This document shows positions 36,450-49,381 of a stretch of DNA of 64,000 nt, in pieces; within the stretch, counting starts at the first letter, position 1; every line of letters begins with the position of its first letter. Source of the DNA: Cyathus striatus (Eukaryota; Basidiomycota; Agaricomycetes; Agaricales; Nidulariaceae). Under the pieces are notes generated by a model. It was given only the letters and a program-made list of their open reading frames with translations, had not been told where the DNA came from and made no database searches. The DNA lies in contig JAOVFP010000018.1 in NCBI GenBank assembly GCA_025738555.1, forward strand, positions 3,240,010 through 3,304,009, written 5' to 3'. Made by a program: the position numbers and the translations under genes.

Positions 36450-37374
36450 TTATGCGTCTTCATCTTCAACCTCCTCAATGAGCGGGCCACGACTTTGCGG
36501 TCTTGATGAGTCAGCGTCCTCGTCTTCGACCTCTTCAATGAAGGCACCGCCGTTCTTCTTCAGCTTCTCAGCACTGGATTTTCCCTTCTTCTCCTTATCT
36601 CCCTTCTTCTTAGACTTCTTCTTGGGAAGGTCCCATTCCCAGAGCGGAATGAATGAGTCAACCTATACATTATCAGCTTCGCGTCAAACGTCTCTGGAGA
36701 AAACAACGCACGAATCCAACGTCAGCAAAAAGTTGCGGGAATATCCAAATTCCAGGGCTAGCAACAACGATCGTGATGACGTAGAAAATCAACCGGACAA
36801 TAGCAATAGCAAAGAACAAGCCAACAAGTCCCAGTAGGCCCATACTCAAATATGAGACGCCCTGTCGCATCATGGGTGGCCATAAAGGAAACATCACGCC
36901 TGCAAGCATAATAACAACCATGAGAACACCGCCAGCATATGTTGTCCATTGGCTACCCTCGTAGAACCACGCATAGTACTCATCGGGAACGAACTTTTGT
37001 TCTTGGATGATCTGGAGAGCTTTAGGTGAGGAGGAGGAGGAGCCGGTAGGCTGGCCCCGCTGTACGCGAAGGAAGAATGCGAAGGCATTCACTGCAGAGA
37101 GGGTTATTATTGCTTCAGATTCGGAAGTGATTTTTGGAACGCCAGAGAGTTTGGCGTAGGCAGGTGAGAGTAGAGCTTTTACGGCTGATTTGCCTGCATT
37201 GTCAATGTTATAATGAGCTTAGGAACTAGGAATATAAGAAAAGGACGTACCTTTGAAGTAATCCAACCGTTTCCCGTTCAGTGCCCCAACGCGCACTTTC
37301 ATGCCAGAGCTGCCGCCACGTAGGAACTGGGCCACCTTTTTGATTTCAGTGGGAGCTTTTGCTTGTTGCTCCAT
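36450..37374 (-). CDS. SEC62: ER protein translocation subunit Sec62
   Basis: Three minus-strand exons (37374-37251, 37193-36712, 36662-36450) encode 272 residues, the size of yeast Sec62. The cytosolic N-terminus has RVGALNGKRLDYFKG and a helical domain ending YYAWFYEGSQWTTYAGG. Two hydrophobic segments follow, at about 130-148 (GGVLMVVIMLAGVMFPLWP) and 157-187 (LGLVGLFFAIAIVRLIFYV), and then PGIWIFPQLFADVGFVDSF. The C-terminal tail is lysine-rich and then repeats IEEVEDEDA twice. Sec62 works with Sec63 at the Sec61 channel for post-translational import. The gene converges with the Mgr3-like gene (279 bp between stops). Confidence 0.95.
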
Positions 37375-37846
37375 CTTGTGGATGTGTTAACAGTAAGTTG
37401 AAATTCCTCAAGGAGAGTACAAGTGCTTCTGAGAAAGGGGACGGAAGATCAAATATACTAAATTAGCTACGCTGTCGGGAGGAAGATGACGGAGGAGTGG
37501 ATGAAAGCACTTACGCGTATCGGTAATGCGGAATATAACGGTAGTCGGGACTGAACCTATTGTGGTGGACGCCTTCCCCGAGAGTGACGTTAAGAAAGAT
37601 AAAAAGAGGAAGACGAGGCTTGGAAGAGAATATGTGGACACTGGCGGATGATGGGATGGATGTGAGCTGGCGGACTTGTCAATCACCGCATCCCCGTTGA
37701 CACGTCACACATGCGTGACGCCATGCGCTATTTCCATTCGTTACAACAACATTACAACTAGAACTTATAAAAATAACTAAGACATAAGTTCATGGTATTA
37801 ATTAGCATGTAACAGCCTATCCGTCCTATCATAGCCCAGTTCCACT
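37375..37846. other. Intergenic, 472 bp
   Basis: Promoter of SEC62 and 3' flank of the Vps3-like gene, both on the minus strand. No gene is seen; the 92-codon minus-strand frame at 37408-37686 looks like chance. Confidence 0.3.
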
Positions 37847-40679
37847 TCATCTAATTCCATCTTCACTTCCCTCCTCATCCACCTCCACACCCTGCCCCAT
37901 ATGCCCATTCGTCACAACATCTACCACCCCAGGAGTCTGAGTCTCCCTAGACTGAGCAATAGCAATATGCAGCCCAAGGTTGTTCACGATTTCTGCCTTT
38001 TCATCATACTCTCCCTTTTCTGGCGTCTCATCTTCCTCTTCCTCTTCCGCTATGACAGCTCCCTCTTCCCTAAGGCACCGCCAAGATTCCTCCCTGACCT
38101 CCAAGTTCAATCCTAGACTAATGTTCTTTACCATCTCCCCTTCATGTTGGGAGTGTAATGACCTCCGGAATGAACGAGTCAAAAAGGACGACATGTTTCG
38201 TATGGGCCAGGTTGCAGGCACAAGTGAGATTACCTATCAAAACGAGTTAGTAGTGGTTCTACATGACTATATAAAATCTCACATCAACAACATCCAAATT
38301 GACTGCCTGCGAATCAAGCAGCTTTCCTGCTCTCTCGATACTAAGCTCTGGATCATTCATATATACTTCCAAAAGAATCTTCAACAGATTGCGTCGTAAA
38401 TCATCGTCTGCAGGTTTACTCCCAGCAGAAACCATGCCTAACACCGGTTTAGATCCAGAAGAAAACGAGCCAGGGAACCCAGCGCCCTCCGCTAATAGCG
38501 TGGCCACCTTCGGTGAGATCACTTCACCACCGAGGGAACAATATGATTCTGCTGTGGCGGCATCTTTAAGTACGTGTATGAGTGTCTTCAGCACTGCCTG
38601 GTGGTTCTCAAGCTAGCGGTTGTTGCATGTCAGGGTATTAAATATAAAGAGATGAGGATAGATACAGACCTTGCCGTCAATGACCGCCATTTCAAGACTT
38701 AACACTTTCTCTAAACTCTTCCCGTCCGCAGAAACGGCTTCAACAAGTCGTTTCCGTATCCGTTGGATGTCATAGAGTCCAGAAGAATAAAGGAAAAGCA
38801 GAGTTGTCAATCTCGTACGTTTATGCTCGGATTCCGGCGTTGTGGATATTATGTAGGAGAGGAATGGCGTTGAGGAACGGTTACTTGCGGATGTGTATGA
38901 GGATACTGACAAACCTTAAGGTTCTGAATGACATTAAACTGGCGAAGGGAACGTACGTTTAGCCCTCCATAACTTCCCTATTGATTCATCCTTCAGCGAT
39001 GTTAAGAGGTCCGAAAGAAGGACATCTGCAAATCGGTTATGAAGTTCCTTCACCTGCCACAAGTCGTCGACATCTCATCAGCGACAAAAAAAGACATTTC
39101 ACTGACCTCACTGCCTCGCTTTAACACCAACCAATCCAAAAACTCTCTCCCTGCTGCAGGATTGGCATTCTCAATCTCCCGCAGTAAAGCAACGTCCTCA
39201 TCTTCCAGAATCTCCACCTCTTCGTCTCCATCCCTCTCCTTTCCTTTCTCTTTCTCCTTCTCTTTTGTCTTTTGTCTGGATTTCCGCCTGGTAGGAGTCA
39301 ATAACTGCACACGAACGTCAGTAAATCCAATATATAACAAAAGAATTGATTACCTCCAAACCTTGCTTCACATCTCGCTGGACAACCCACAAACCCCACT
39401 TCTTGAGTAACTGACGGTCTTTTGATGAAGCCGTCTTCGAGACACCTTTCTTCGTTAGCGATTCTCGCTTGGTGGAAAGGATACTCAGGATGTCACTCAT
39501 GGCGTCAGGGATTGAAGAGTCGGTGTACTTTCCTTCTACGATTCTACAGCAGCATGTAAGTTGAGGTCTAATCAAGGAACAAAATGTAATGAACCCTGAA
39601 AGTACCCTCAAGACATCCTCCTCTCTTCCTCGTTCCCTGTACAAATGACACAATAGTGCGAATTTCCCATGTCGCTTGAGGAGGCCTTCAACTTCAGGAA
39701 GGATGATTTTAGGCTGTTCGGTTAGCAGTACAGTGAGCCTTTCAGTCGTAGCGACAGAGGTAGAGGTGTAGAGTTTCAGTAGAGAAGTGTCGACAACCTA
39801 CAGCAACGTTCAACTTTAAGAATAGATGGAATGTAAGAAAGTACCTACAGCATCGATATCTTTCGGACTTTCATTCACTACGCACGATGAGGATCCAGAA
39901 GGCGGGGGATGTGCGCGCCGTTGAGCCTTCCAAGAAAGCAAATATTCCTCAAGCATACGCTCGGCATTTTCGTTAAGGACCCTCCTCAGCTCAACGGTAG
40001 GCCGTGCCTCCTTCGTGCTGGGAGCAAGATGCGGAGAATAGTTAAGAACTAGATTGTAAGCAACTGAGTGGTTAGTTTGGATTGGAACCACCAGACCAGA
40101 ACACAAATGGGAAGTTGGGATAGAAACCATCAGCTACAACTCACTTATTTCATCCACGCTCGCTTCACGAGGCATGCGCTCTGCAACACCAGCATAAAGC
40201 TCGACGTCATCCCCAGGGTCGAACATCCCGCCTCGGATGTAAGGAAAGTACGAAATGAGCACGCGCGGGTCCAAGTTGCCCGCTTGGAAATGTTTTCCGG
40301 CTTCTTCGAACCGTGTTTCGGTGAAACATTGGAACCCTAGTAGGAGGGAAGCGTATTCCAGGGAGTCATGCTAGATACGAAAGTGGTCAGTAAGTGGAAA
40401 GGAATGGAGAAGTGGATGGGGAGGTGTTGGCATTGAAACGGTTATCCTCAAGGCAACCCAAGCGAGACGTACCTCTTCTTCAATGAGACCTTCCTCTTGT
40501 GCTTTCCTTCTGCGCTGCTCTGTGACACCTGCGGCTTCCTGAACGCGATGACTTGAGAGTAACGCTTCAACTTGGGAAATGAGAGTTGAAGGAACGAGTG
40601 AGGAAATGGAATTGGCGCCGAGGAGGAGGAGAGAGGCACGGGGAAAAGTGGTGGGTGGAGGAGAGGAGGAAGGGGTCAT
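37847..40679 (-). CDS. Vps3/TGFBRAP1-like endosomal tethering protein lacking the N-terminal CNH domain
   Basis: Ten minus-strand exons (first 40679-40473, last 38233-37847) encode 765 residues. The Vps39/TGFBRAP1 domain 1 begins almost at the start (SISSLVPSTLISQVEALLSS; HDSLEYASLLLGFQCFTETR; HFQAGNLDPRVLISYFPYI). Domain 2 ends with ISLVPATWPIRNMSSFLTRS and HEGEMVKNISLGLNLEV, which is diagnostic. The middle has FALLCHLYRERGREEDVLR and a Lys/Glu-rich insert. These proteins are CORVET subunits acting with Rab5 on early endosomes. Usual members carry an N-terminal CNH/beta-propeller of about 300 residues; here only 586 bp separate the start from the divergent neighbour and no CNH coding is visible. 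Intron 39544-39594 needs the TCAGG|GTTCAT donor to keep the frame. Vps39 itself is a less likely assignment. Confidence 0.85.
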
Positions 40680-41265
40680 GGTGAGGTTAGTGGGGTATCT
40701 ATGTAGGTGGGCCCTGGCAACGTTGACCTCGTTGGTGAATACCGTCGTCGACGGTGAGCAAGTTCGCAATAAAGTTCACGCATCTCTCACGTGATTCCCT
40801 CAACGACGCGGTCCGCACGAACCAACGGATGCAATCTTGTGGTCATCCTAACTCATGTTAAATAGTGTTGAACTCGCTTCTGGAAATTATAAACGCTATT
40901 AGTATCTAACAGTATCCAAAACGTATACTTAAAACTGTACTACGGATCAGTGTGAATGACGGTTATCGACCAAGAAATCGTGCTACAGGTGTTTGTCTTC
41001 ATTACGCTTGCATTACGCGGCGAATGCGTCCATCTGGAACTTCTGCTATGGGCCAATATTCCTCTATCACGCCATCTACTCCTGTGATCTTTATAAATAT
41101 CGACATGATGACTCATAATATAACCTGTTGTCGAAGTCGAGCAGTATTCTCCCAGAGACACGCATTTAAAAAGCCTTTGCCATTCGTCCACATAGGTCAA
41201 CTCGCCGATAATACCCCACATAGAAAACCTTTGCAAATTGCAACACCTAATCTTTGGTGTATTCC
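40680..41265. promoter_or_regulatory. Divergent intergenic region between Vps3-like gene and aldo-keto reductase
   Basis: 586 bp separate two start codons on opposite strands, so both promoters must lie here or overlap into genes. No recognisable domain coding (in particular no CNH exon) is visible on the minus strand. No specific site is identifiable by eye. Confidence 0.35.
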
Positions 41266-42834
41266 ATGTCTCAAGAAGTGAAAATCGAGTATGATCCCAA
41301 AGGCATGCCTTTCCGCCGTCTAGGTCCGAGTGGCTTAAGGGTACCATTGCTTTCTTTGGGCGGATGTACGTATTCCAACTTCTTGACTGAGATATTATTA
41401 GACAGATAAAATATAGGGCTTACGCTTGGTGGTACTGTCCTCGGCGACCCCGTCAAGGAGATTATCAAAACTGCCTTTGAAAATGGTATCAACATGTTCG
41501 ACACTGCTGAAGGCTATGCAAACGGTAAATCCGAGGAGGAGATGTATGTATTTGGTTTACTCTGCCAACTTTGACAAGTGTTTACGAGCTGTTTTATTCC
41601 AGTGGGCGGGTGATAAAAGAGCTGGGGTTGCGTCGCAGCGATCTCGTCATAACCACAAAGTTGTTCTGGGGTGTTAGACCAGGACATAATGCTGCTGGTT
41701 TGTCGCGCAAGCAGTAAGTCAGTCATTTTCATTATGTACTTCACAATCATTAACTCGACAAAAGCATCATCGAAGGAACAAAAGAATCTCTCGCTCGTCT
41801 TCAAATGGACTACGTAGACGTTATCTTTGCTCACCGACCGGATCCTAATGTCCCCATGGAAGAAGTTGTTCGAGCATTCAATTTTGTAATTAATCAGGAT
41901 GGGCATTCTACTGGGCCACCTCCGAATGGAGCGCCAGAGAGATTGAAGAGGCCCATGGTAAGGCTTGTTTGTCATCATACAGTTCCGGTTGGTTCATGCG
42001 TGTTAGGTGTTGCGAAACAGTACAATTTAATCGCTCCCATCGCTGAGCAATGTCAACACAAGTAAATGCATTTGGGTACATTTGAATATAACTCTAACAA
42101 GCGAATATTTAACAGCTTATTCCATCGCGATCGTCCGGAGAAAGAATATGCGTGAGCATTACTGCCTCCTTGATACACATACTTGCTAATCTTAATCACA
42201 TTCAGACCCCTCTATCGTAAATATGGCTTAGGGACGACTGTATTCTCCGCCCTTGCTTTCGGACTTCTCACTGGCAAGGTACCACTCGGTTTCTGTCTTG
42301 ACCCTGTTGTGTCTAATCAAGTGCTTCCCGACAACAGTATAACAACGGTATCCCCGACAAGTCCCGTTTCGCTACGCATGATGAGTTCAAAGAAATCGTC
42401 GAGAGCTTCTCCAAGCCGGAAGGTCAAGCGAAGCTCCAGAAGGTCAGGGACCTGTCTGCACTTGCTGAAGGTCGGTACTTGTCATCATCACTACTGTTAG
42501 ATGGCAGTTTCTGAACAATGAAACCTATTTAGAGCTCCAAACAACCGTTGCGGCTCTTTCATTGGCATGGGTAGCTAAGAACCCAAATACATCCACAGTT
42601 ATTCTGGGCGCTTCGAATCCCAAGCAGTTGCTAGAGAACTTGAAAGCTCTGGAAGTTCTACCTAAGTTGACACCGGAGGTTCTTGAGAGGATTGAGAAGA
42701 TCGTTGGCAATAAACCTGAGCCTGAGGTATGCTTCGTTTTTGGTACATATTGTAATGCGCAGTGCCGGTGGCTGATCTGATTTCAACAGCCCACTTTTGG
42801 TCGACCTGCTCTCGATATCTACGGCCGTCAGTAG
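41266..42834 (+). CDS. Kv-beta-type aldo-keto reductase, with one single-base frameshift
   Basis: Ten exons (41266-41365, 41417-41543, 41603-41713, 41765-41957, 42007-42061, 42116-42151, 42206-42278, 42338-42470, 42533-42726, 42790-42834) give 355 residues if one base is added. Motifs follow the AKR barrel: MPFRRLGPSGLRVPLLSLGG, FDTAEGYANGKSEE (catalytic Asp and Tyr), VITTKLFWG (Lys), DVIFAHRPDPN (His), REIEEAHHVAKQYNLIAPIAEQ and NTSTVILGASNPKQLLENL (NADPH site). Fungal members reduce aldehydes and ketones; relatives are potassium-channel beta subunits. Exon 4 breaks at 41897-41898: VINQ runs into the wrong frame, and one extra G restores GWAFYWATSEWSARE. Each other exon keeps phase exactly. 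Confidence 0.9.
41897..41898 (+). other. Frameshift site (missing G) in aldo-keto reductase
   Basis: ATCAGGATGGGC lacks one base relative to the frame demanded by the conserved AFYWATSEWS block and by the phases of all flanking introns. There is no room for an intron. Confidence 0.7.
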
Positions 42835-43383
42835 CCGCCTTACGCTGGGAATCATATAAACATAGGGTTCTAGAGGGTTCTTCGTGTAAAATATCGTGGA
42901 TAAAGTTATAACAAGAGCAGCCGTTCTGGGCCTGGACTGACTAATGATACTAATGCAAGATTCAGTACGAAAGTGTTATGTTTCTAAGAGCACAGACACA
43001 AACATGATTCCAGTTCCTGGAACTAAAATCGGTTTGAACGTCATATTTAATGCAATATAACCATCACATTTTGTTGGCATTCTTCTAATACAAGCACAAT
43101 GCCACTCCCGAACAGTACTTTCAACGCAACCCCGGTGAGAACGCCAACCGATGCGTCGAGCTTTCAGTTCTTGGAAAGAGTACTTACGCCAGTGCGCATT
43201 TCCACGCAGATTGCAACTTGACATCTATTCATTGACAATCAACTAGAATACAACGATCGTAAGAGATAAAAAAACCAACTCACCGCTACACGAGGGAGAA
43301 CCAATGCGTCTTAAGTCTCGCCGGACGCGCTTCCTTTTCTCGTCCAGTAAATCTCTAAGAATAACTCTGACAAGAAGCATATC
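42835..43383. other. Convergent 3' intergenic region, 549 bp
   Basis: Lies between the stops of the aldo-keto reductase (+) and LTO1 (-). The minus-strand 82-codon frame at 42976-43224 has no motif. Confidence 0.35.
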
Positions 43384-44012
43384 TCAAAAGCTCAGATCTC
43401 CTGATTTCAGAGGAACTTTCTCAATTTTCCACACAGGGTTACCCGACCCATTTTCCATATCATCGACACCAGGCGCATTTTCTTCGCGTGGAGAATCACC
43501 CTCTCTGGCAGCGCGAAGGCTGGGTCGCACACCTAACGTTGAGCAAAGAGCTTTATACCGAGATCGAATTTGCCTGAAGAGTTTTGGGATGTCCATCTCT
43601 GACGATGCGTCCGATGTGGAGGGATTTACCCGAGGGAATTTGGATATTAGGTCTAGCAGATGGCGAATATGATTTGCCGCGCGACTGTAAAAACCCTAAT
43701 GTCAAATTTATGGCGAAACAGAAAGAAAAAGTAGTTCTACTCATCGTCTCGGCCTTGTGCAGCATAAGTCGCCTTCCAGGTCAATGCAAACCCTTCATAG
43801 TACCCTAACTCCTCCCACATTTCGAAACCCTTTTCTCGGCCAAGCGCTCTCCCTTCAATGAGCCCATGAATACGACCATGGTCATATCCATCTTGATAAC
43901 CAGAATCAAAAAATCTGCATGGACAATATATATTTCAGATAATATCTCGGTAAGAAAAGACAAACGTTTGTTCCACATGAACGAGGGACTCGAGATCAAA
44001 GTGTTCGGCCAT
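43384..44012 (-). CDS. LTO1: LTO1/ORAOV1-like Yae1-domain protein (Fe-S adaptor for Rli1/ABCE1)
   Basis: Three minus-strand exons (44012-43966, 43914-43741, 43684-43384) encode 173 residues. The Yae1-type deca-GX3 repeat is evident: DSGYQDGYDHGRIHGLIEGR, ALGREKGFEMWEELGYYEG. Next come RAANHIRHLLDLISKFPRVN and a variable region with SRYKALCSTLGVRPS. With Yae1, Lto1 bridges the cytosolic iron-sulfur targeting complex to Rli1/ABCE1, needed for ribosome recycling. The protein ends in Leu-Ser-Phe, which fits the C-terminal targeting tripeptide [LIM]-[DES]-[WF] used to recruit the CIA targeting complex. All three exons join in frame, although each exon alone looks like an unrelated short frame. Confidence 0.88.
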
Positions 44013-45124
44013 CTACAAAGAAAAATGCAAGCAGGTTCGAATAGAGAAGATTAAGATTTTTGGTGAAGCAGATTGTGAGAGTAATTTGAAGGAAAGTGCG
44101 CGTTAAGCGCGCAAAAGAACGCGGTGATCTACCGGTAGACGGCCCGGTTTACCAAACTCGACTGCAATCAACGCTCTTCACTAGCTGGAGGTTCTTTCAC
44201 TTATATTCCTGTAATTTACTTTCGTGTAGACAGCAGGTTCGTTTCTTTTTCAACGCACCTCCGAAACTGATCAGATTGGCTATTATTCCGCTCCAAAGCT
44301 ACTAATCAAGTAACTTCAATGTAGTTTGACAAGGATCTCGTACGCGGCACTGAATGTAGCCTCGAGCCACGATACCCATATTGAAGTACAGAACGCAATC
44401 ATCGACAAAAATCAACCGGTAAGGCGCTTCAATTCATACCTCACAACAAGTACATGCGCTGTAAAAATTTTCCCTACCCCGGAAGTTCCCATCTAACGCC
44501 CTGGGGCCTGGAAGAAGTTGTTTCTCCACATTGTACACGTCGATTTCCCAACATGCCCAAGGAGGCCCAAAGTCCAACCATATCTGTCGTTATCTTCCAT
44601 TTCTCGGTGACATTCCGAGGCCACACATGGTTTTAGTCGAGGTCCTTCTGCATTACCCACACTAATTAACTATAATTAGTGAGCCTATTTGGTATGCCGT
44701 ACTGGAGCTATCCCGGAACGGGTCGAGAAAGACTGCGGACATAATGAGACACCAAACTGTAATGAAATCTTGCCTTTTGTATCTTCGTAGATGCCAGAGT
44801 TTCACAACTGTGAACGGCAGCGAAAATTGTGTGAGATATGTACCCTCCGCCGTTGGGAATTCAACTGCACAGAGACTGTTGGATCGGAATGAATGGTAGA
44901 TTATTGTAACAGGAGCTTAGTAGATCTTAGTCCACCTCTAATAAGACAAGAAATCGCCTTGTTCCGTCGGCTGATGAGTCCGTAGACTGCTCATCAAAAC
45001 TGTAGATTTCCATCTATCAAGGCGAACTGTGGCATGCAGCCAACTTGCAGTATCCAGGTTAAGACTGTGTACACGGACGACTGAGGGGCACAAATCATTG
45101 AAGATCATAGATGGGCTCAGCTCT

Positions 45125-45145
45125 GTCCTGTCCTGTCCTGTCCTG
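45125..45145. repeat. TCCTG pentanucleotide microsatellite
   Basis: Four uninterrupted TCCTG units in otherwise unique sequence. Confidence 0.8.
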
Positions 45146-45539
45146 ATTCCGAGATACTAACGAAGCGCCTTGGTGTCGTCGACATCATCGGCAGTACTGA
45201 AAAGATTAGTGTGAACCATGGAGGCCGAACCCCCCGAGATATAGCGGTGGATGAGCCTGATATCCACTTCCCCAAGAAATATAGTCTCATCGGTAGTGAT
45301 GTAAACCTGAATAACCCTGAAGCACGAAAGGCGAATCCTAAAAGGCCAGCAATTGATATTGATGTCTAGTATGAGTATATCGCTACTCCCCCAAGAAATA
45401 AGGACATTCCTGCTAAGGATATGATGAACTCGTTGTTTCAGTTTCATCATCAACAAAGGACTTCGGTACTAGAGAACCTATCTATCTAAGAGCCTTATGT
45501 CTGATGATGGCGTAGAAATATGATAGGAAGGTCATAGAG

Positions 45540-45785
45540 TGGAAAAGCTTCGAAAGATCAACAACTCCGGGCTGTAAGATACTGAGTACTGATATTCCGG
45601 AGCGCATTTCCGAAAGTAAAATAGATGTCGCGAATTCCAGCCTGACGAAGTGATGTTGAATACAAGAAAAGCATTGAAAGATCAGCAACACTAGGTTGTA
45701 AGGTACTGAGCACTGATATCCCGGAGCGAAGTCCCGAAAAATAGACGTCTTGAATTTCTATGAGTCCGAAGAAGCGCAACTGAAT
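45540..45785. repeat. Two diverged 124-bp tandem units
   Basis: GAAAGATCAACAAC (about 45552) recurs as GAAAGATCAGCAAC (about 45676), followed in both by GTAAG(A/G)TACTGAG(T/C)ACTGATAT(T/C)CCGGAGCG. The spacing is 124 bp. On the minus strand both units translate to a similar string (SGISVLS-LQP-V-DLS-LF) in different frames, so this may be the remains of a repeat-containing coding region. Confidence 0.6.
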
Positions 45786-47812
45786 GCAAAATCTACAAAA
45801 AAGAATTTAAGCAGAACTACACCGTGCTATGTTTCTAGCAACCCACGACATTTATAATGAATCATAACCATGGCCGAAGGTCCAGCAGCACCATTCACGA
45901 ACACCTTCATAACCGGTATGGGGAACGAAAATACAATTGCCCGCCGTAATAATCTCATGTTACAGAGAACGAGCACAGCTTGAGGAAGTCCAGTAGTGAT
46001 TGCGCATCATTCGAAGTGACTCCATCAGCTCCACGTCGACAACGAACAAGTTGGAACGTCGAAAGTGAAGTTATGATTCTTTAAATAACACGGTTTGAGA
46101 TAAGAAATGAACATAAGGATTAATTCGTGATGTACCGTAGAATGGGATGTAACTGCTTGAGAAACAGATATTCGGTAATTTTATTTGGAATGATGCGAAT
46201 AAGACTTTACGCTCTTTGCGTGGGTGCTCTGCATCTCTCCCGGGGTACATAGACAAGGTTTGAAGGCACGAACAGGAATAGCGACAGCTCGTATTCGCAG
46301 AAATCCTGTGCTTGCTGAGGCCCAACGATAAAGTGCTTGAATTCAGATAGAAATCGTGACAGACGCTGAACACGCCTTTGACGCCGTAGGTCCTCTGATA
46401 AAATCAAAATGTCCAATTCTGGGAATCCTCTTGTCATTCTTGACATATCATGATAAATATGACTACCGCGATGTCATATGGAGCAGAATTTCTCGTAGTA
46501 GCTGTGCGAGAGATTTATTTTAAGCAGAAGACTGAGTAGTAAGTAGTCGGTAGTCGTTAGGACTATGATTGATAGTTATTGATCTGGAAAAGTGGGGGTG
46601 GCACCCTGATGGACAGTGGCTCTGCGTGAGTTCACAGAAATGTGCTTGGGTGAAGGTCGATGTCAGTAAGAGGTATTATTGGAATTTGAGTAGATGTATA
46701 TGCTTATAGGGATAATATGATGACCGTGCAAGTACACGGGGTGTAGCGACGGAGGTCGACGACATCCCGACATCCGTTGCTTGGATGATAATATAATATT
46801 GATCCGAGAACGCAAAAATGTCTCGAGTGGGGGTGGAGGTTGTCATAAGTTTCCAGTGGCAGCTTGCAGGCCTGAAGATCAGATGCGCTTAATCCGGCTG
46901 GCGTCGAAAAGCTCCTCAGAGGGAATAATAAAGCATAGGATATGAATATTGTGCAACCCGTCACGTAAGACGAGTCAGCATCTTCACAGAGATGCATACA
47001 CACACTGCACTGGGAAGATCATTCGTATTAAAGCCCAGAAGTTTATTTTACTGTTGCGCAGACATGTGGACCACACATTGCAATGGGAATTCTTGCAAGC
47101 AGATTGGCTAAACTGGCAGATAAAGGTGTTTCATACTTACAGAGAAGAACTGTTATGGCATTGCTCACCTTGTTGGTGGTGGATAAATGATAGGCGAAAG
47201 AAAGACAAAAAGAGAAGAAAATGGGGACAGAAAATTGGAAGCATTGTCGTTTTTGTGAAATGAAATTAGAGGCTAAGCCTTTGTTGTAGTTGGCGAGACT
47301 CCGCTGGAATCAGAAAGTTTACAAGGTCCAAGGAAACAATTGTGTAGTGAAACGAGGATGATTGGCCGAGGAGGAGATAATAGCAGATGATAATAATAAG
47401 GGCGTGATGACGGTGTGGCCGTCAAGCTTCAGGTGCCCATCCGCTCTCGGGATGGACATGGGCAGAATACCCCTGGGGAGTGTGCATGCCAACGATCTTG
47501 GGTGGTGGTGATTGCCATGGAGACGGAGAGTGATACGGAGGAAGAAAGGCCCTAAAAGGATAGAAAGGACGGAATAGACGGGAAATAGCAGAAGCGATGT
47601 TATTGAGCCAAAAAGCAACAATTGGCTAATGGCCGGCGTGGGTGTTGGCACTTCCAAAGGAAGATTTGTTGTTGTTCCTTTTCCAGCCCATACTGTATCC
47701 ATCCATCCCATATGTCCTTACCGTATCCCATACTTAAACTTTAACCACACGTCCTATTGTCCACTCTCTTCTTCACCATCCACCCTCCTTCGACCAACTC
47801 CCTTCCTTCACC

Positions 47813-49381
<1,569 letters not shown>

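Larger units (their letters stand above)
44013..47812. other. Gene-poor stretch, 3.8 kb, with a decayed tandem repeat
   Basis: No supported gene. Present are a pentanucleotide run (TCCTG, four units, about 45125-45145) and two diverged 124-bp tandem units (about 45540-45785). Frames at 45157-45456 (-), 46949-47263 (+) and 47319-47711 (-) lack motifs. The last ~200 bases are pyrimidine-rich promoter sequence of the MAPK gene. Confidence 0.35.

Noticed and set aside
41002..41106. 34-codon minus-strand frame (MSIFIKITGVDG...) in the divergent promoter between the Vps3-like gene and the AKR
   Set aside because: Too short, no family motif, and cannot be spliced into the Vps3-like gene as a CNH exon.
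46949..47263. 104-codon plus-strand ORF
   Set aside because: Trp/Lys-rich, no motif, no introns and no homologous feel; probably chance.
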